From Photobacterium gaetbulicola Gung47 (GTDB lineage: Bacteria > Pseudomonadota > Gammaproteobacteria > Enterobacterales > Vibrionaceae): a stretch of 64,000 nucleotides of DNA. Shown here one piece after another: positions 52,293 to 61,615 of the stretch. Position 1 is the first letter of the stretch; every line of letters starts with the position of its first letter. Where the stretch lies: NCBI GenBank assembly GCA_000940995.1, contig CP005974.1, forward strand, positions 2,790,001-2,854,000, given 5' to 3'. Made by a program: the position numbers and the translations under genes. The notes under the pieces are model-generated. The model was given only the letters and a program-made list of their open reading frames with translations. It was not told where the DNA came from and made no database searches.

Positions 52293-52330
52293 GAACACTC
52301 CAGCCAGGCCGTCGCCTAAAGTCCAGCAAG

Positions 52331-52356
52331 CGCCTCTTCGCCAAGAGGCGTTTTTT
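52331..52356 (+). terminator. Intrinsic terminator after mgsA
   Basis: CGCCTCTT and AAGAGGCG form an 8-bp stem with a CGCC loop, followed by TTTTTT. Confidence 0.9.
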
Positions 52357-52510
52357 ATTGGCGGGTTTTACCCTAATCAGCAACCGCCTCCTCGCCTGTA
52401 GCCTCTTCCGCCCCGTCGCTGCGCCCAAACCACCCAAAAGTGAAAATTTGGTTTATTGTTATAAGAGATAATAAACACATGACATACAACAAGAATCGCA
52501 GTGGTGGCCA

Positions 52511-53491
52511 ATGAAAGCATGGAAATTGAACCAGCCGGAGGGTATCGATCAATTGGTACTGGCTACGGCGCCCCAACCCGTCCCTTCCGCTGAAGATATC
52601 TGTATCAAGGTAGAAGCTGTCGGCCTCAACCCTATCGACTATAAACTTGCGCATTGGGGCTATGCTACCTGGCACTACCCCCAAATTATCGGGCTGGATA
52701 TTGCCGGTACGGTCACCGACGTCGGTAAGGACGTCCACCATTTCCAGCCCGGCGATCGGGTCATGGCATTTATTGATCCCCGGGACGGCGGGGGCTTCGC
52801 CCAATACAGCAAGGCCAAAGCCTATGCGGTCAGTCGATTACCCGACAATGTCAGCTTCACCCAGGCTGCAGCCCTTCCCTGCGCAGGCTACTCAGCGTGG
52901 ATCGCCATTCATGACAAACTCCGGCTCGAGGCAGGGCAAAGCATCGCCGTTACCGGTGCCGGAGGCGGTGTGGGCGGTTTCGCCGTCCAACTGGCAAAAT
53001 TGGCTGGCGCCACTGTCTATGCCATTGCCGACAGCCAGCACCACCAACGGCTTCTGTCCTACGGTGTGGATGAAGTTATTGATCCGCAGACGGAAAACAT
53101 CGCCATGCGGCTTATCGAATACACCGAAGACAAATTAGTACACGGGGTGGTTGACTGTGTGTCGGCCAAGTCGGGCAGCACCATGAGCGCCTTGGTCCGC
53201 TACAACGGCCATATTGTCATGATTGCCGATCAGTTCAACCAGGTACCGCTGCTGGCGACAACCAAAGCCCTCAGCTTGCATGAAGTCGCCCTGCACGGCA
53301 CCTACTCCCACGGCCATATCGAGCATATCCAGCATCTCGCTGATATTGGTAACCAGTTGGCCTGCCTCGTCAGCGAGGGCAAGCTCGATCCTATGGTGGA
53401 TCACGTCTATGCCTTCGGCCAGCTTCCCGAAGCACTCAAACACCTTCAAGAGCAGCAACATAGCGGTAAGCTGGTAATGACCGTTAGCTAA
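52511..53491 (+). CDS. Zinc-independent alcohol dehydrogenase/quinone oxidoreductase-like protein (MDR family)
   Basis: The 326-residue protein has the MDR N-terminal GroES-like domain (VEAVGLNPIDYKL, IIGLDIAGTV, GDRVMAF) and a Rossmann domain with TGAGGGVGGFAVQLAK for NADPH. It lacks the catalytic and structural zinc cysteines of classic alcohol dehydrogenases, placing it with quinone or enone reductases. The substrate is unknown. It stands alone. Confidence 0.82.
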   Translation: MKAWKLNQPEGIDQLVLATAPQPVPSAEDICIKVEAVGLNPIDYKLAHWGYATWHYPQIIGLDIAGTVTDVGKDVHHFQPGDRVMAFIDPRDGGGFAQYSKAKAYAVSRLPDNVSFTQAAALPCAGYSAWIAIHDKLRLEAGQSIAVTGAGGGVGGFAVQLAKLAGATVYAIADSQHHQRLLSYGVDEVIDPQTENIAMRLIEYTEDKLVHGVVDCVSAKSGSTMSALVRYNGHIVMIADQFNQVPLLATTKALSLHEVALHGTYSHGHIEHIQHLADIGNQLACLVSEGKLDPMVDHVYAFGQLPEALKHLQEQQHSGKLVMTVS

Positions 53492-53604
53492 CATGGCCTG
53501 AATATCCGCCACAACACCACCAAGTCAGGTTCTGTTCATTGTGTTTAAAGGTTGACCACGGTATATTTATGAACCATTACATCAAATGAGCCAAATTTTG
53601 CTTT

Positions 53605-54249
53605 ATGGCAAAATATATCTATTCACGATTCTCTCCCAGGAATACCGACTACCAGCAGCAAATTGATGCCTTGCTTGCCGCCGAACCGGAAGCAGAGCAA
53701 GTCCAAGATCGCGTACGTGGTGATATCGACCCGATGGCACGCCGAGCGTTTCGCCAAATGTTCGACAGCCTCAAAGACGGCGACGCAATATGGGTTTGGT
53801 GGTTAACGGCACTGGGGCATGACTTCAACCAGGTCCAGGCAACGGTATCGGCACTGCTCGACAAGGGCGTCACACTTTACACCTTGTCAGAGCCGCTGAC
53901 GTTTGCGCCACAGGCGGAGGCGAGCCGGGTGCTGCTTTCTCTTCTCAGCGGCTATGGCAATGTCCAGACCCGTCGCAGGTTGCTGGCTGCCGAGCATAGC
54001 CGCAAAGCAATAAAGGAAGATCCCGAGCTGTGGCAGCAAAAATTCCGCGGCCGGCCTGCCGATCGCGAGAAACACCGGGGAATCGCGGCCATGCTGCTCG
54101 AAGGCCACAAACTACAACACGTCGCGGATAGCTGTAATGTCAGCATTTCCACCGTCAAGCGTGTAAAAAGTAAATTAAGCCAGTTCGATGATGAAGGCGC
54201 ATTGCGTACCCGGCACACCTGTAAACGCCACAAGGATAACAAGCTGTAA
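53605..54249 (+). CDS. Serine-recombinase-like protein with degraded active site and HTH tail
   Basis: The 214-residue protein follows the resolvase/invertase layout: YSRFS at the start (Arg8, Ser10 in the position of the nucleophile), a catalytic-type domain to about 140, and a C-terminal HTH (LQHVADSCNVSISTVKRVKS). The usual LDRLGR motif reads LTALGH (Thr68, Ala69, His72), so key Asp and Arg residues are missing. It is probably unable to recombine DNA but may still bind it. Its stop overlaps the start of an MFS pump (TAATG), suggesting a translationally coupled pair in which it could act as regulator. Confidence 0.75.
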   Translation: MAKYIYSRFSPRNTDYQQQIDALLAAEPEAEQVQDRVRGDIDPMARRAFRQMFDSLKDGDAIWVWWLTALGHDFNQVQATVSALLDKGVTLYTLSEPLTFAPQAEASRVLLSLLSGYGNVQTRRRLLAAEHSRKAIKEDPELWQQKFRGRPADREKHRGIAAMLLEGHKLQHVADSCNVSISTVKRVKSKLSQFDDEGALRTRHTCKRHKDNKL

Positions 54250-55436
54250 TGACAGACCGTAATTTCTGGAAAGCCTTGGGACTGGTTTGCCTGATCATCA
54301 GTGTCGGGCAGTTAAGTATGGGGCTGGTCTTCCCTTCCCTGCCGTGGATTGCCAAAGACTTTGACATAACGCTCGATCAGGCACAGTTGCTGGTCAGTAT
54401 CTATTTGCTCGGCTTTGGCCCGTCGCAATTCCTCTACGGCCCCATTTCAGACGCGTTGGGCCGCAAGAAAGTGTTGATGACAGGGTTGCTGATCGCCCTG
54501 ACCGGCCTGATAGTGATCATCACATTCAGCCATTCTTTTACCGGCATGGTGTTGGGGCGTTTTCTTCAAGGGCTAGGCACCGGTTGCTGCGCAGTGCTTG
54601 CGCGGGCATCCACCCGTGACCAATTCAGCGGCGCAGAACTCCCCTTGGCCATGTCCTATATTGCAATGGCTGCATCGCTGACCCCACTGATGGCACCTGT
54701 GATCGGTGGGTTCATCAACTTCCACTTCGGCTGGACCATGGTGTTCTCCTCCCTGCTGGGCTACGTTAGCCTGGTTTGGATTGTGATTGCGCTGCGTTTC
54801 AAGGAGACCATGAAAACCAGAACGAAGGTGCCTTCAGCGAAGAACATAGCCCGGCAGTACTGGCAGCTACTTACTTCTCGCTATTTCATGAGCTTTGCCA
54901 GTATCGGCTGGCTTAACTTCAGCCTGATGATCACCACAGTCTCAGTCATGCCTTTCATCATGCAAAACCAAATCGGCATGACATCCGACGAATATGCGAT
55001 GTGGGCACTGATCCCTGCTCTTGGCATGTTGACCGGCACCACCCTGACCAACCGGGTCCGGCCGAAAATCGGCACCCAGAAAATGTTGCTATTCACCCCG
55101 GTACTGCATGGCTGTGCCGCACTTTGGCTGTTCTTCTGCCCGGTTGAGCCGCTGTACCTGATGCTGGGCCAGTTTCTGATGATTTTGGGCAATGGTATTG
55201 CCCTGCCCTGCTCACAAGCAATGGTGATGCAGCCTTACAAGAAACAGGCTGGCGCAGCTGCCGCTATGTCGGGGGGCGGGCAGATGATAGCTTCGTCTAT
55301 TGTCAGCATGGGATTGGTGAAGCTGGGTCTCAGCCAACCATGGCATTTATCCATTGTCATTGTGATATTCGCCTTGATCACCCTAAGCAATATCCTCCGC
55401 GGCTTCAGGGTAAGCCCTCAGGTACAGCCGGCCTGA
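54249..55436 (+). CDS. MFS transporter, Bcr/CflA-like drug efflux family
   Basis: The 395-residue protein has twelve hydrophobic segments and the MFS motif A region GPISDALGRKKVLMTG, followed by GRFLQGLGTGCCAVLARA, typical of the Bcr/CflA/EmrD drug:proton antiporters. It should export small toxic compounds from the inner membrane. It is coupled to the upstream recombinase-like gene by a one-base overlap. The substrate is unknown. Confidence 0.85.
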   Translation: MTDRNFWKALGLVCLIISVGQLSMGLVFPSLPWIAKDFDITLDQAQLLVSIYLLGFGPSQFLYGPISDALGRKKVLMTGLLIALTGLIVIITFSHSFTGMVLGRFLQGLGTGCCAVLARASTRDQFSGAELPLAMSYIAMAASLTPLMAPVIGGFINFHFGWTMVFSSLLGYVSLVWIVIALRFKETMKTRTKVPSAKNIARQYWQLLTSRYFMSFASIGWLNFSLMITTVSVMPFIMQNQIGMTSDEYAMWALIPALGMLTGTTLTNRVRPKIGTQKMLLFTPVLHGCAALWLFFCPVEPLYLMLGQFLMILGNGIALPCSQAMVMQPYKKQAGAAAAMSGGGQMIASSIVSMGLVKLGLSQPWHLSIVIVIFALITLSNILRGFRVSPQVQPA

Positions 55437-55578
55437 TCTTATTAATCACTTACATATCCGGCCTTGCACTTTATGCACAGGCTGGATATATTCCCCCCGC
55501 CTCGAAAGGCACACCCTAAAATGCACGCCCGCCATCCTGCTTCCACTGGTGCATTTATATTGGTGTTCTCTATACTCC

Positions 55579-56976
55579 ATGCAAAATCAAACACAGAAAA
55601 GCACAACGCTTTTTTCTCGCTTTACCCGTGAATCGGGTTCACTCATGAACCTATCGATTCCAATCATTCTGACCCAGCTTGCCACACAAGCAATGGGATT
55701 TGTTGATACCACCATGGCCGGCCAAGTCAGCGCTGCCGATCTGGCTGCGATTGCCTTGGGCACCAGCCTGTGGCTGCCGGTCTCCCTGTTGCTTCGTGGC
55801 ATCATCATGGCACTCACGCCGGTGGTCGCGTTTCACCGTGGCGCCAATGAACTCGACAAGGTACGTACCGAATTCATCCAGATGCTCTGGGTCGCTGGCT
55901 CGGTCAGCAGCCTGCTGATTATCTACCTATCGCAAGGCGGCAACATCCTGGCCACCATCGGCGTCGCCCCTGAAATCATTCCGATTGCCGGCGACTACGT
56001 GCTGGCACTGGCTTTCGGTGTGCCGGGTATTGCCCTGTTCTACACCTTAAACGGCTTCTGTGAAGGCATGAACAATACCCGCGCCCCGATGCTGGTTTCG
56101 GTTATCGGGCTGCTGCTGAACATCCCGATCAACTATGTGCTGATTTACGGAAAGTTTGGCTTCCCGGCGCTAGGAGCAGTCGGCTGTGGCTGGGCAACAA
56201 GTGTCGTCTATTGGGTGATGTCCGGCTTGCTCTACTCTTACATCAAAGGGCATCACCATTATAAAAAGATCATTCACTTTGCCGATATCAAGCCGAGGGT
56301 CCAAGATGGCTTGCGCCTGCTCAAGCTGGGCGTGCCGATCGGAATGAACATCGCGGTGTGCGGCAGTATCTTTGCCGTAATCGCCCTGCTGATTGGCCGT
56401 ATCGGTGCCGAAAATGTCGCAGCGGCACAAATTGCCCTGAACATTTCGAGCATGACCTACATGATCCCGATGAGCCTCTCTTTCGGTATCACTATCCGTG
56501 TTGGCCACGCCCTGGGAGCTAAGAACGAACAGGGTGCCAAGGAGCGCAGCCTGTTCGGTATTGCCGTCGCCGGCCTGCTCTCTCTGATTTCAGTGGGCTT
56601 TTTCCTGCTGTTCCCTGATTGGATCATCCGCCTGTACACCACGGACCCGGCGGTCAGTGCAACCGCCGCTACCCTGCTGATTTATACCGCGGTATACCAG
56701 TTTAGCGATGCACTGCAAACCTCCGCCAATGGTGCACTGCGTGGCTACAAAGATACCAAAGTGCCGATGATCCTGGCGATCACCGCCTACTGGGGTTTGG
56801 CACTGCCTCTGGGCATGATAATGGGGCTGACTGACAAGGTGGTACCGGCCATGGGCGAAACCGGCTTCTGGGTGGGAATTGTCACCGGCCTGAGCGTTGC
56901 GGCACTGTTTATGCTGCTGCGCCTACGCTACGTGATCCGCCGCCGACCGGTCCAAGCCGTTGAGCTCTTAAACTGA
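55579..56976 (+). CDS. norM: NorM-type MATE multidrug efflux pump
   Basis: From the ATG at 55579 the protein has 465 residues and twelve hydrophobic segments. MATE/NorM motifs include ATQAMGFVDTTMAGQVSA, GTSLWLPVSLLLRGIIMA and GCGWATSVVYW. NorM pumps exchange cationic drugs for sodium or protons and are standard in Vibrionaceae. The ten-residue longer frame from 55549 is not favoured; no start has a strong ribosome site. It is convergent with nifB, 33 bases away. Confidence 0.9.
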   Translation: MQNQTQKSTTLFSRFTRESGSLMNLSIPIILTQLATQAMGFVDTTMAGQVSAADLAAIALGTSLWLPVSLLLRGIIMALTPVVAFHRGANELDKVRTEFIQMLWVAGSVSSLLIIYLSQGGNILATIGVAPEIIPIAGDYVLALAFGVPGIALFYTLNGFCEGMNNTRAPMLVSVIGLLLNIPINYVLIYGKFGFPALGAVGCGWATSVVYWVMSGLLYSYIKGHHHYKKIIHFADIKPRVQDGLRLLKLGVPIGMNIAVCGSIFAVIALLIGRIGAENVAAAQIALNISSMTYMIPMSLSFGITIRVGHALGAKNEQGAKERSLFGIAVAGLLSLISVGFFLLFPDWIIRLYTTDPAVSATAATLLIYTAVYQFSDALQTSANGALRGYKDTKVPMILAITAYWGLALPLGMIMGLTDKVVPAMGETGFWVGIVTGLSVAALFMLLRLRYVIRRRPVQAVELLN

Positions 56977-57009
56977 GGGGGGAGGTCCGCAATGACTCGG
57001 GACTGTCTA

Positions 57010-58449
57010 TCAGGATAGCGATTCGATACTGTGCTTCCTAAGCGCATATTCGATATCCTGATGGGCGTAATCGGTGATAACATTAATTCCTGCCGCCTGA
57101 AGCATCAGGCGGGGCTTGCGTCCAATCTTCGCAACAAAGACACCATCATAGCCCTTGAGCTTCTCAATCATGGAAAGCAATACACCCTCTTTGCCATAAC
57201 CATTAGCACAATATTGTTCGACCTCAAGCCGTGAGTGGAGCGAACAGCCATAGGGATCCACCCTGTAGACCAAAAACTCTTGCGCGTGGCCAAAGTGAAG
57301 ATTAATAAGGCTATCTCCTGTTGTCGCCACCACATAAAACCGAACGATACTTGAGTCAAGCGCGCTGAGACCTACGCTTTCGCGTAGCGCCCTACGCCGG
57401 GATAGGATCGTTGTCACCGCCTGCTTATAGCGCAACAGGGCATGGCTATCGTACGAACGAGGTTCCGCAACTGAAGGCGTACCCGCCGACTCAAACATTG
57501 CCCTTTTATCCTGTCCCAGCCTACCAATGGCATCTGCTCGACATAACCGGCAGTGTTTCATGATTTGGATACTACCAGAGCTTTCCTCACGCACTGCATC
57601 GAGCTCTGCGGCTGTGGGTTCGCGTTGGCCGGCTTTGGAGAATGCCGTACCAAATTCCGGTTTGGAGATCAGCGGCATTACATTGTGAATAAAGGCACCG
57701 CGCCGTTGGATTTCACGGCTGACTTCGACGATACAGCGATCGTTGACACCGGGAATATAAACGGTATTGACCTTAACCAAAACCCCCAGCTGAGTTAACA
57801 TCGAGACCGCCTCAAGCTGGCGGCCAATCAGTATCCTGGCGGCCTTCTCACCGCTCAAACGCTGGCCGTCATAGTAGATCCACGCATAAATCTTGGCACC
57901 GACTTCCGGGCGCAGAGTATTTATCGTTACCGTCACATGCTCGACGCCTTTGGCAACCAGTTCATCGACATGTTCGGGTAACATCAGGCCGTTTGTCGAA
58001 ACGCAGAGCTTGAGGTTGGGGGCGACTCGCGAAAGCTCCGTGATGGTTTGCATCGTCTGTTTTGCCGACGCAAACGCATCGCCGGGACCGGCAATACCGA
58101 CCACGGAAAGTTCCGGTATCTCCTTGGCTACAGCAAGCACCTTGTCAACCGCCTCAAGCGGCTTTAAGCGCTTGCTTACCACTCCGGGCCTGGTTTCATT
58201 GGCACAATCAAACTTCCGATTACAGTAGTTACACTGAATATTACACCGACTGGCAACAGGCACGTGCATTCTCGCAAAATAGTTATGAGCCTCATCGCTG
58301 TAGCAAGGGTGATCCTCTATTTTGGCTTGCACAGCCATTGGCAGGTGATTAAGACTATTGTCTTGAGAACGAGGGTCTGTACAGCCACGAGATTTACATA
58401 AGTTATCAGAGCACGCATCTAGATTAACTACGGGTATGATTTCATCCAT
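57010..58449 (-). CDS. nifB: NifB, radical SAM nitrogenase cofactor synthase with NifX-like domain
   Basis: The 479-residue protein has the NifB core: HPCYSDEAHNYFARMHV, the radical SAM cluster CNIQCNYC (Cys69, 73, 76), DCANETRPGVVS, VVGIAGPGDA, STNGLMLPE and the late MKHCRLCRADAIG. It agrees with Azotobacter NifB at most conserved positions. A C-terminal NifX/NafY-like domain (about 365-475, LHFGHAQEFLVY) may hold the product. NifB fuses 4Fe-4S clusters and inserts the central carbide, making NifB-co. Extra cysteines at 13, 18 and 23 lie in an N-terminal extension. It is the last gene of the right-edge operon, 10 bases after the molybdoenzyme gene. Confidence 0.93.
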   Translation of the reverse strand: MDEIIPVVNLDACSDNLCKSRGCTDPRSQDNSLNHLPMAVQAKIEDHPCYSDEAHNYFARMHVPVASRCNIQCNYCNRKFDCANETRPGVVSKRLKPLEAVDKVLAVAKEIPELSVVGIAGPGDAFASAKQTMQTITELSRVAPNLKLCVSTNGLMLPEHVDELVAKGVEHVTVTINTLRPEVGAKIYAWIYYDGQRLSGEKAARILIGRQLEAVSMLTQLGVLVKVNTVYIPGVNDRCIVEVSREIQRRGAFIHNVMPLISKPEFGTAFSKAGQREPTAAELDAVREESSGSIQIMKHCRLCRADAIGRLGQDKRAMFESAGTPSVAEPRSYDSHALLRYKQAVTTILSRRRALRESVGLSALDSSIVRFYVVATTGDSLINLHFGHAQEFLVYRVDPYGCSLHSRLEVEQYCANGYGKEGVLLSMIEKLKGYDGVFVAKIGRKPRLMLQAAGINVITDYAHQDIEYALRKHSIESLS

Positions 58450-58459
58450 TCTTTTTCAT

Positions 58460-60676
58460 TCAAATTAGCTTGTTAATTGTTACCCACACTGCGCCAAAAA
58501 CTGCATTACCACTGATCGGATGCAGGTGACGACTATCTATGAGTTCATTGATGTTATAGTTATGGGGGGTCGAGGAGAGTGCGCTGCCCCAGCCGTAGAG
58601 CGCCCTAACGACACCTTGGCGTAAGACCAGGCTCACCTTGGCGCGGGCTATAAGCGAGGCTTTGCCCTCAACATCCAACTTTACGAGATCACCCGTTTTT
58701 ATCCCCTTGGCTTGCGCATCGACATTGTTCAGCCATACATAAGGAGATGCCGAAGCCCCATCAAGCAGCGGTGTCAGCGAGTGGACATGGCCCAAAACCC
58801 GACCGGTGATCAGCCGAAATCGTGCTTTTGACGAAGCTTGTGCATAACAGCTTGCTTCATTTCTGTAATAAGCCTGTTCTGCCAGCGTCTTAGCGCCATG
58901 AGGGTAGAGCTCTACTTTGGTTGTGGGAGTGGCGAAGCCTTGCGTGGTAAACTTTCGGTAGCGGATGGGCCTGGCCTGCACCCCGCCCTGCATGCGAAGC
59001 TCCGCCGTTTCACCCGCCTTGCCAAGTGTTCTATCACACCAGTCATCATCCCCAGTTAATGCCAGCAAAGGGGCAAAGCCATCTGATGAGTCGAATGCTT
59101 GGGCTAAGCCCTGATAGATTTCGAGCGGTGATCGGGTTGTCGCAGGCGGAGTGACCGCCATTTGACGCAGCCCTGTAAGCGGGATTGCCGACTCCTGCTC
59201 GGTGACCCCTTGCCTTTCGAGGAAATGGCGCATCGGCAGCAAGTAATCGGCATACAGTGCAGTATCATGCAGAACACTATCATTGACCACAAGCAGGGAT
59301 AGCTGGTACCCATCACCGCTTCTGGCCGTCATCGCCTTACGCCACTGCGCACTGTCAGGAGCAGTAAGCAACGGGTTACCATGGGTTACGATCAGCGCTT
59401 TCGTCTGGTATTGGTGACCTTTGCAAGGCCCTTCCATTATCGTCACACCATCGAGGATCTCGCTGGGGATCGTTGATACGACGCCATGAGATGCTAGGGG
59501 AAAGCGACCGCTGTAATCTTTATGCTTGTCTGCCTGACCAGCCCTTAGCAAGTCACTTGAATTGCTGAGGGACTTGTAGCGCGGCGGATCCCGTAGCAAG
59601 AGTCCGCCGGGCACATCAAGGCTACCGCTAAGGGCAGTGATGATCGCTGCCAGGCGAGTCGTGCAAAAGCCACTGTACTGGTGGGCAACGCCATTCTTGC
59701 CTACAGAAATAAGCAGTGGGTTCTCTGTGCAGACTAACGCTGATAATCGCTGCAAATACTGCTGCTCAAGGCCAGTCATATGCGCCACCCACTCCAGGCT
59801 GTATCGCGTCAGTCCGGCATCCAATACGGGCACCGACAATTCATGCTGCATGTTAGTAAAATCACTGACATGAACGTCTACAAACTCACGGTCATAAGCA
59901 CCTGAATCGACAACGTTCTTCAGCAAGTAAAGCAACAAACAAACGTCAGTCCCCGGTCGGATAGGAAGCCACAGATCCGCCAGCTTTGCGGTTTTGGTTT
60001 GGTAAGGGTCAACCACGACCAGGGTCATTCCCTGGCGTTTTGCCTCGCAGATCCCTTGCCAAAACCAAAAATAACGTATTGCCTCAGCCGGGTTTTCGCC
60101 GACCAAGATCAGCAGACGGCAATCGTGCTTTTCTCTGTATCCCAAGTTGGTCCAGGCTGGACGCTGAAGATCAGGTAGAGGCCGCTCTTGCCCTTCGCCA
60201 AAGACCGACTTATAGGCCAAGCGTTTACTGGTATCACACAGGCTGTTGTGATCTAAGATATTGGGCGTGCCATAGAGAAAAGCGAACCAATAGGCAACAT
60301 CATGATCCGGCTTCTCACCAAATAACATCGTCAGCGCTTCACTGCAGTATTGCTCGCGGACCGCCTCAAGTTTTGTCGCAATGTCACGAAATGCCTGTTG
60401 CCAGCTTATATCAATAAACTTCCCTTCCCCCCGGGCGCCAACCCGTTTCTTGGGGGACAGAATTCGGCTGGGTGAGTACAGTAGGCTAAGAGCCGACTTG
60501 ATTTTCGGGCAGATTTTACCTCGGTTAACCGGGTGGGCCGGGTTGCCTTTTATTCTAACCTTGCCAGCTTTTTCCGAAACCAACAAGCCACACTCACTCG
60601 AACACATATAGCACAAGGTTGCGACTAGCGCCGCCCCCTCGCCAAGCGGATCGTCCTCTCGCGTTGCCAAACTCAC
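58460..60676 (-). CDS. Molybdopterin oxidoreductase (formate dehydrogenase/DMSO reductase superfamily)
   Basis: The 738-residue protein has an N-terminal 4Fe-4S motif (Cys22, 25, 29, 56), the molybdopterin-binding body and a C-terminal dinucleotide-binding domain (GRVLGHVHSLTPLL onward, about 620-738). SLCDTSKR places Cys147 where some family members have the molybdenum or tungsten ligand. No Tat signal is present, so it should be cytoplasmic. Substrate class is not clear: polysulfide/thiosulfate-reductase-like, formate-dehydrogenase-like and other acceptors all fit. It starts with GTG seven bases after the dapA-like stop and sits within the nitrogenase-like operon. Confidence 0.82.
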   Translation of the reverse strand: MSLATREDDPLGEGAALVATLCYMCSSECGLLVSEKAGKVRIKGNPAHPVNRGKICPKIKSALSLLYSPSRILSPKKRVGARGEGKFIDISWQQAFRDIATKLEAVREQYCSEALTMLFGEKPDHDVAYWFAFLYGTPNILDHNSLCDTSKRLAYKSVFGEGQERPLPDLQRPAWTNLGYREKHDCRLLILVGENPAEAIRYFWFWQGICEAKRQGMTLVVVDPYQTKTAKLADLWLPIRPGTDVCLLLYLLKNVVDSGAYDREFVDVHVSDFTNMQHELSVPVLDAGLTRYSLEWVAHMTGLEQQYLQRLSALVCTENPLLISVGKNGVAHQYSGFCTTRLAAIITALSGSLDVPGGLLLRDPPRYKSLSNSSDLLRAGQADKHKDYSGRFPLASHGVVSTIPSEILDGVTIMEGPCKGHQYQTKALIVTHGNPLLTAPDSAQWRKAMTARSGDGYQLSLLVVNDSVLHDTALYADYLLPMRHFLERQGVTEQESAIPLTGLRQMAVTPPATTRSPLEIYQGLAQAFDSSDGFAPLLALTGDDDWCDRTLGKAGETAELRMQGGVQARPIRYRKFTTQGFATPTTKVELYPHGAKTLAEQAYYRNEASCYAQASSKARFRLITGRVLGHVHSLTPLLDGASASPYVWLNNVDAQAKGIKTGDLVKLDVEGKASLIARAKVSLVLRQGVVRALYGWGSALSSTPHNYNINELIDSRHLHPISGNAVFGAVWVTINKLI

Positions 60677-60683
60677 GCAGGGC

Positions 60684-61589
60684 TCACACTGGCATCACAC
60701 TGTTGCTCAGAGCGCTATCCACTGTCCGCATCGCCGCCTCCACTCTTTGCCTATTGCTCTCGGTAACCGGTAGCAGCGGTTTGCGCAGCTCATAAGGTAT
60801 ATCGAGCTTCAGGGAAACGGCGTATTTGACAACCACGGGATTAGCTTCGAGAAATAAGGCTTTTATAACCGGACGTAGCAGGCGGTCCAGCTCACTTGCC
60901 TGCAGGGACTTACCATCACGGACCAACTGATGCACCTTGATCAACTGCTCAGGGTAAACACACGCCGCTGCCATGATCCCGCCATTACCACCGAGCGTGG
61001 AAAGCTGATAGAGCAGCGTGTCTTCGCCCGTCAAGATGGCAAAATCTTGATCATAGAAATGATGCGCGAGATCGGTCATTTGCTGAATATCACCAGAACC
61101 TTCCTTGATCCCTTTGATATTGGCAATTTCTGACAGTCGGACAACAGTATCAACACTGATATTAGATCCGGTTCGGGCTGGGATGTTATATAGAATGACA
61201 TCGATATTGACTGAGGCCGCGACATCTGCAAAGTATTGGTAGATACCCTCTTGTGATGGACGGTTATAGTAAGGTGATACCACCAACACCGCGTCAGCTC
61301 CAGCCTGCTCAGCCGCCTGCGATAATTTAATGGCTTCATAGGTACTATTTGAACCCGTTCCAGCAACAACTTTTATTCGCCCTGCAACTTGCTCAACAGA
61401 AAACTGAATGACTTTATTGTGTTCATCATGTGATAGCGTACAACATTCGCCAGTGCTGCCACAGGGAACAATACCGGCAACACCCACACTGATATAATAT
61501 TCGATTGACTGACCCAAACTCTCCCAATCGATATCCCCATTTTTAAAAGGGGTCACTAGGGGAACGTATATTCCTTCATAAGTGTTCAT
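60684..61589 (-). CDS. DapA-family lyase/synthase
   Basis: The 301-residue protein is a DHDPS/NAL-superfamily TIM barrel with the Schiff-base Lys162 (GIKEGSGD), Tyr134 and Arg139 (YNIPARTG), CGSTGE (Ser45-Thr46) and YYNRPSQEG. These match 4-hydroxy-tetrahydrodipicolinate synthase, which condenses pyruvate with aspartate semialdehyde, but related aldolases share them. The housekeeping dapA is normally elsewhere, so this is probably a dedicated copy. It starts after AAGGA, 26 bases beyond the ABC permease, in the same operon as nifB. Confidence 0.82.
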   Translation of the reverse strand: MNTYEGIYVPLVTPFKNGDIDWESLGQSIEYYISVGVAGIVPCGSTGECCTLSHDEHNKVIQFSVEQVAGRIKVVAGTGSNSTYEAIKLSQAAEQAGADAVLVVSPYYNRPSQEGIYQYFADVAASVNIDVILYNIPARTGSNISVDTVVRLSEIANIKGIKEGSGDIQQMTDLAHHFYDQDFAILTGEDTLLYQLSTLGGNGGIMAAACVYPEQLIKVHQLVRDGKSLQASELDRLLRPVIKALFLEANPVVVKYAVSLKLDIPYELRKPLLPVTESNRQRVEAAMRTVDSALSNSVMPV

Positions 61590-61615
61590 ATTAGTCCTTT
61601 TTAATTAATTTTAAT

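Noticed and set aside
53605..54249. Sign of an integrated phage or integron
   Set aside because: The recombinase-like protein lacks key catalytic residues, and no attachment site, phage gene or cassette array is nearby.
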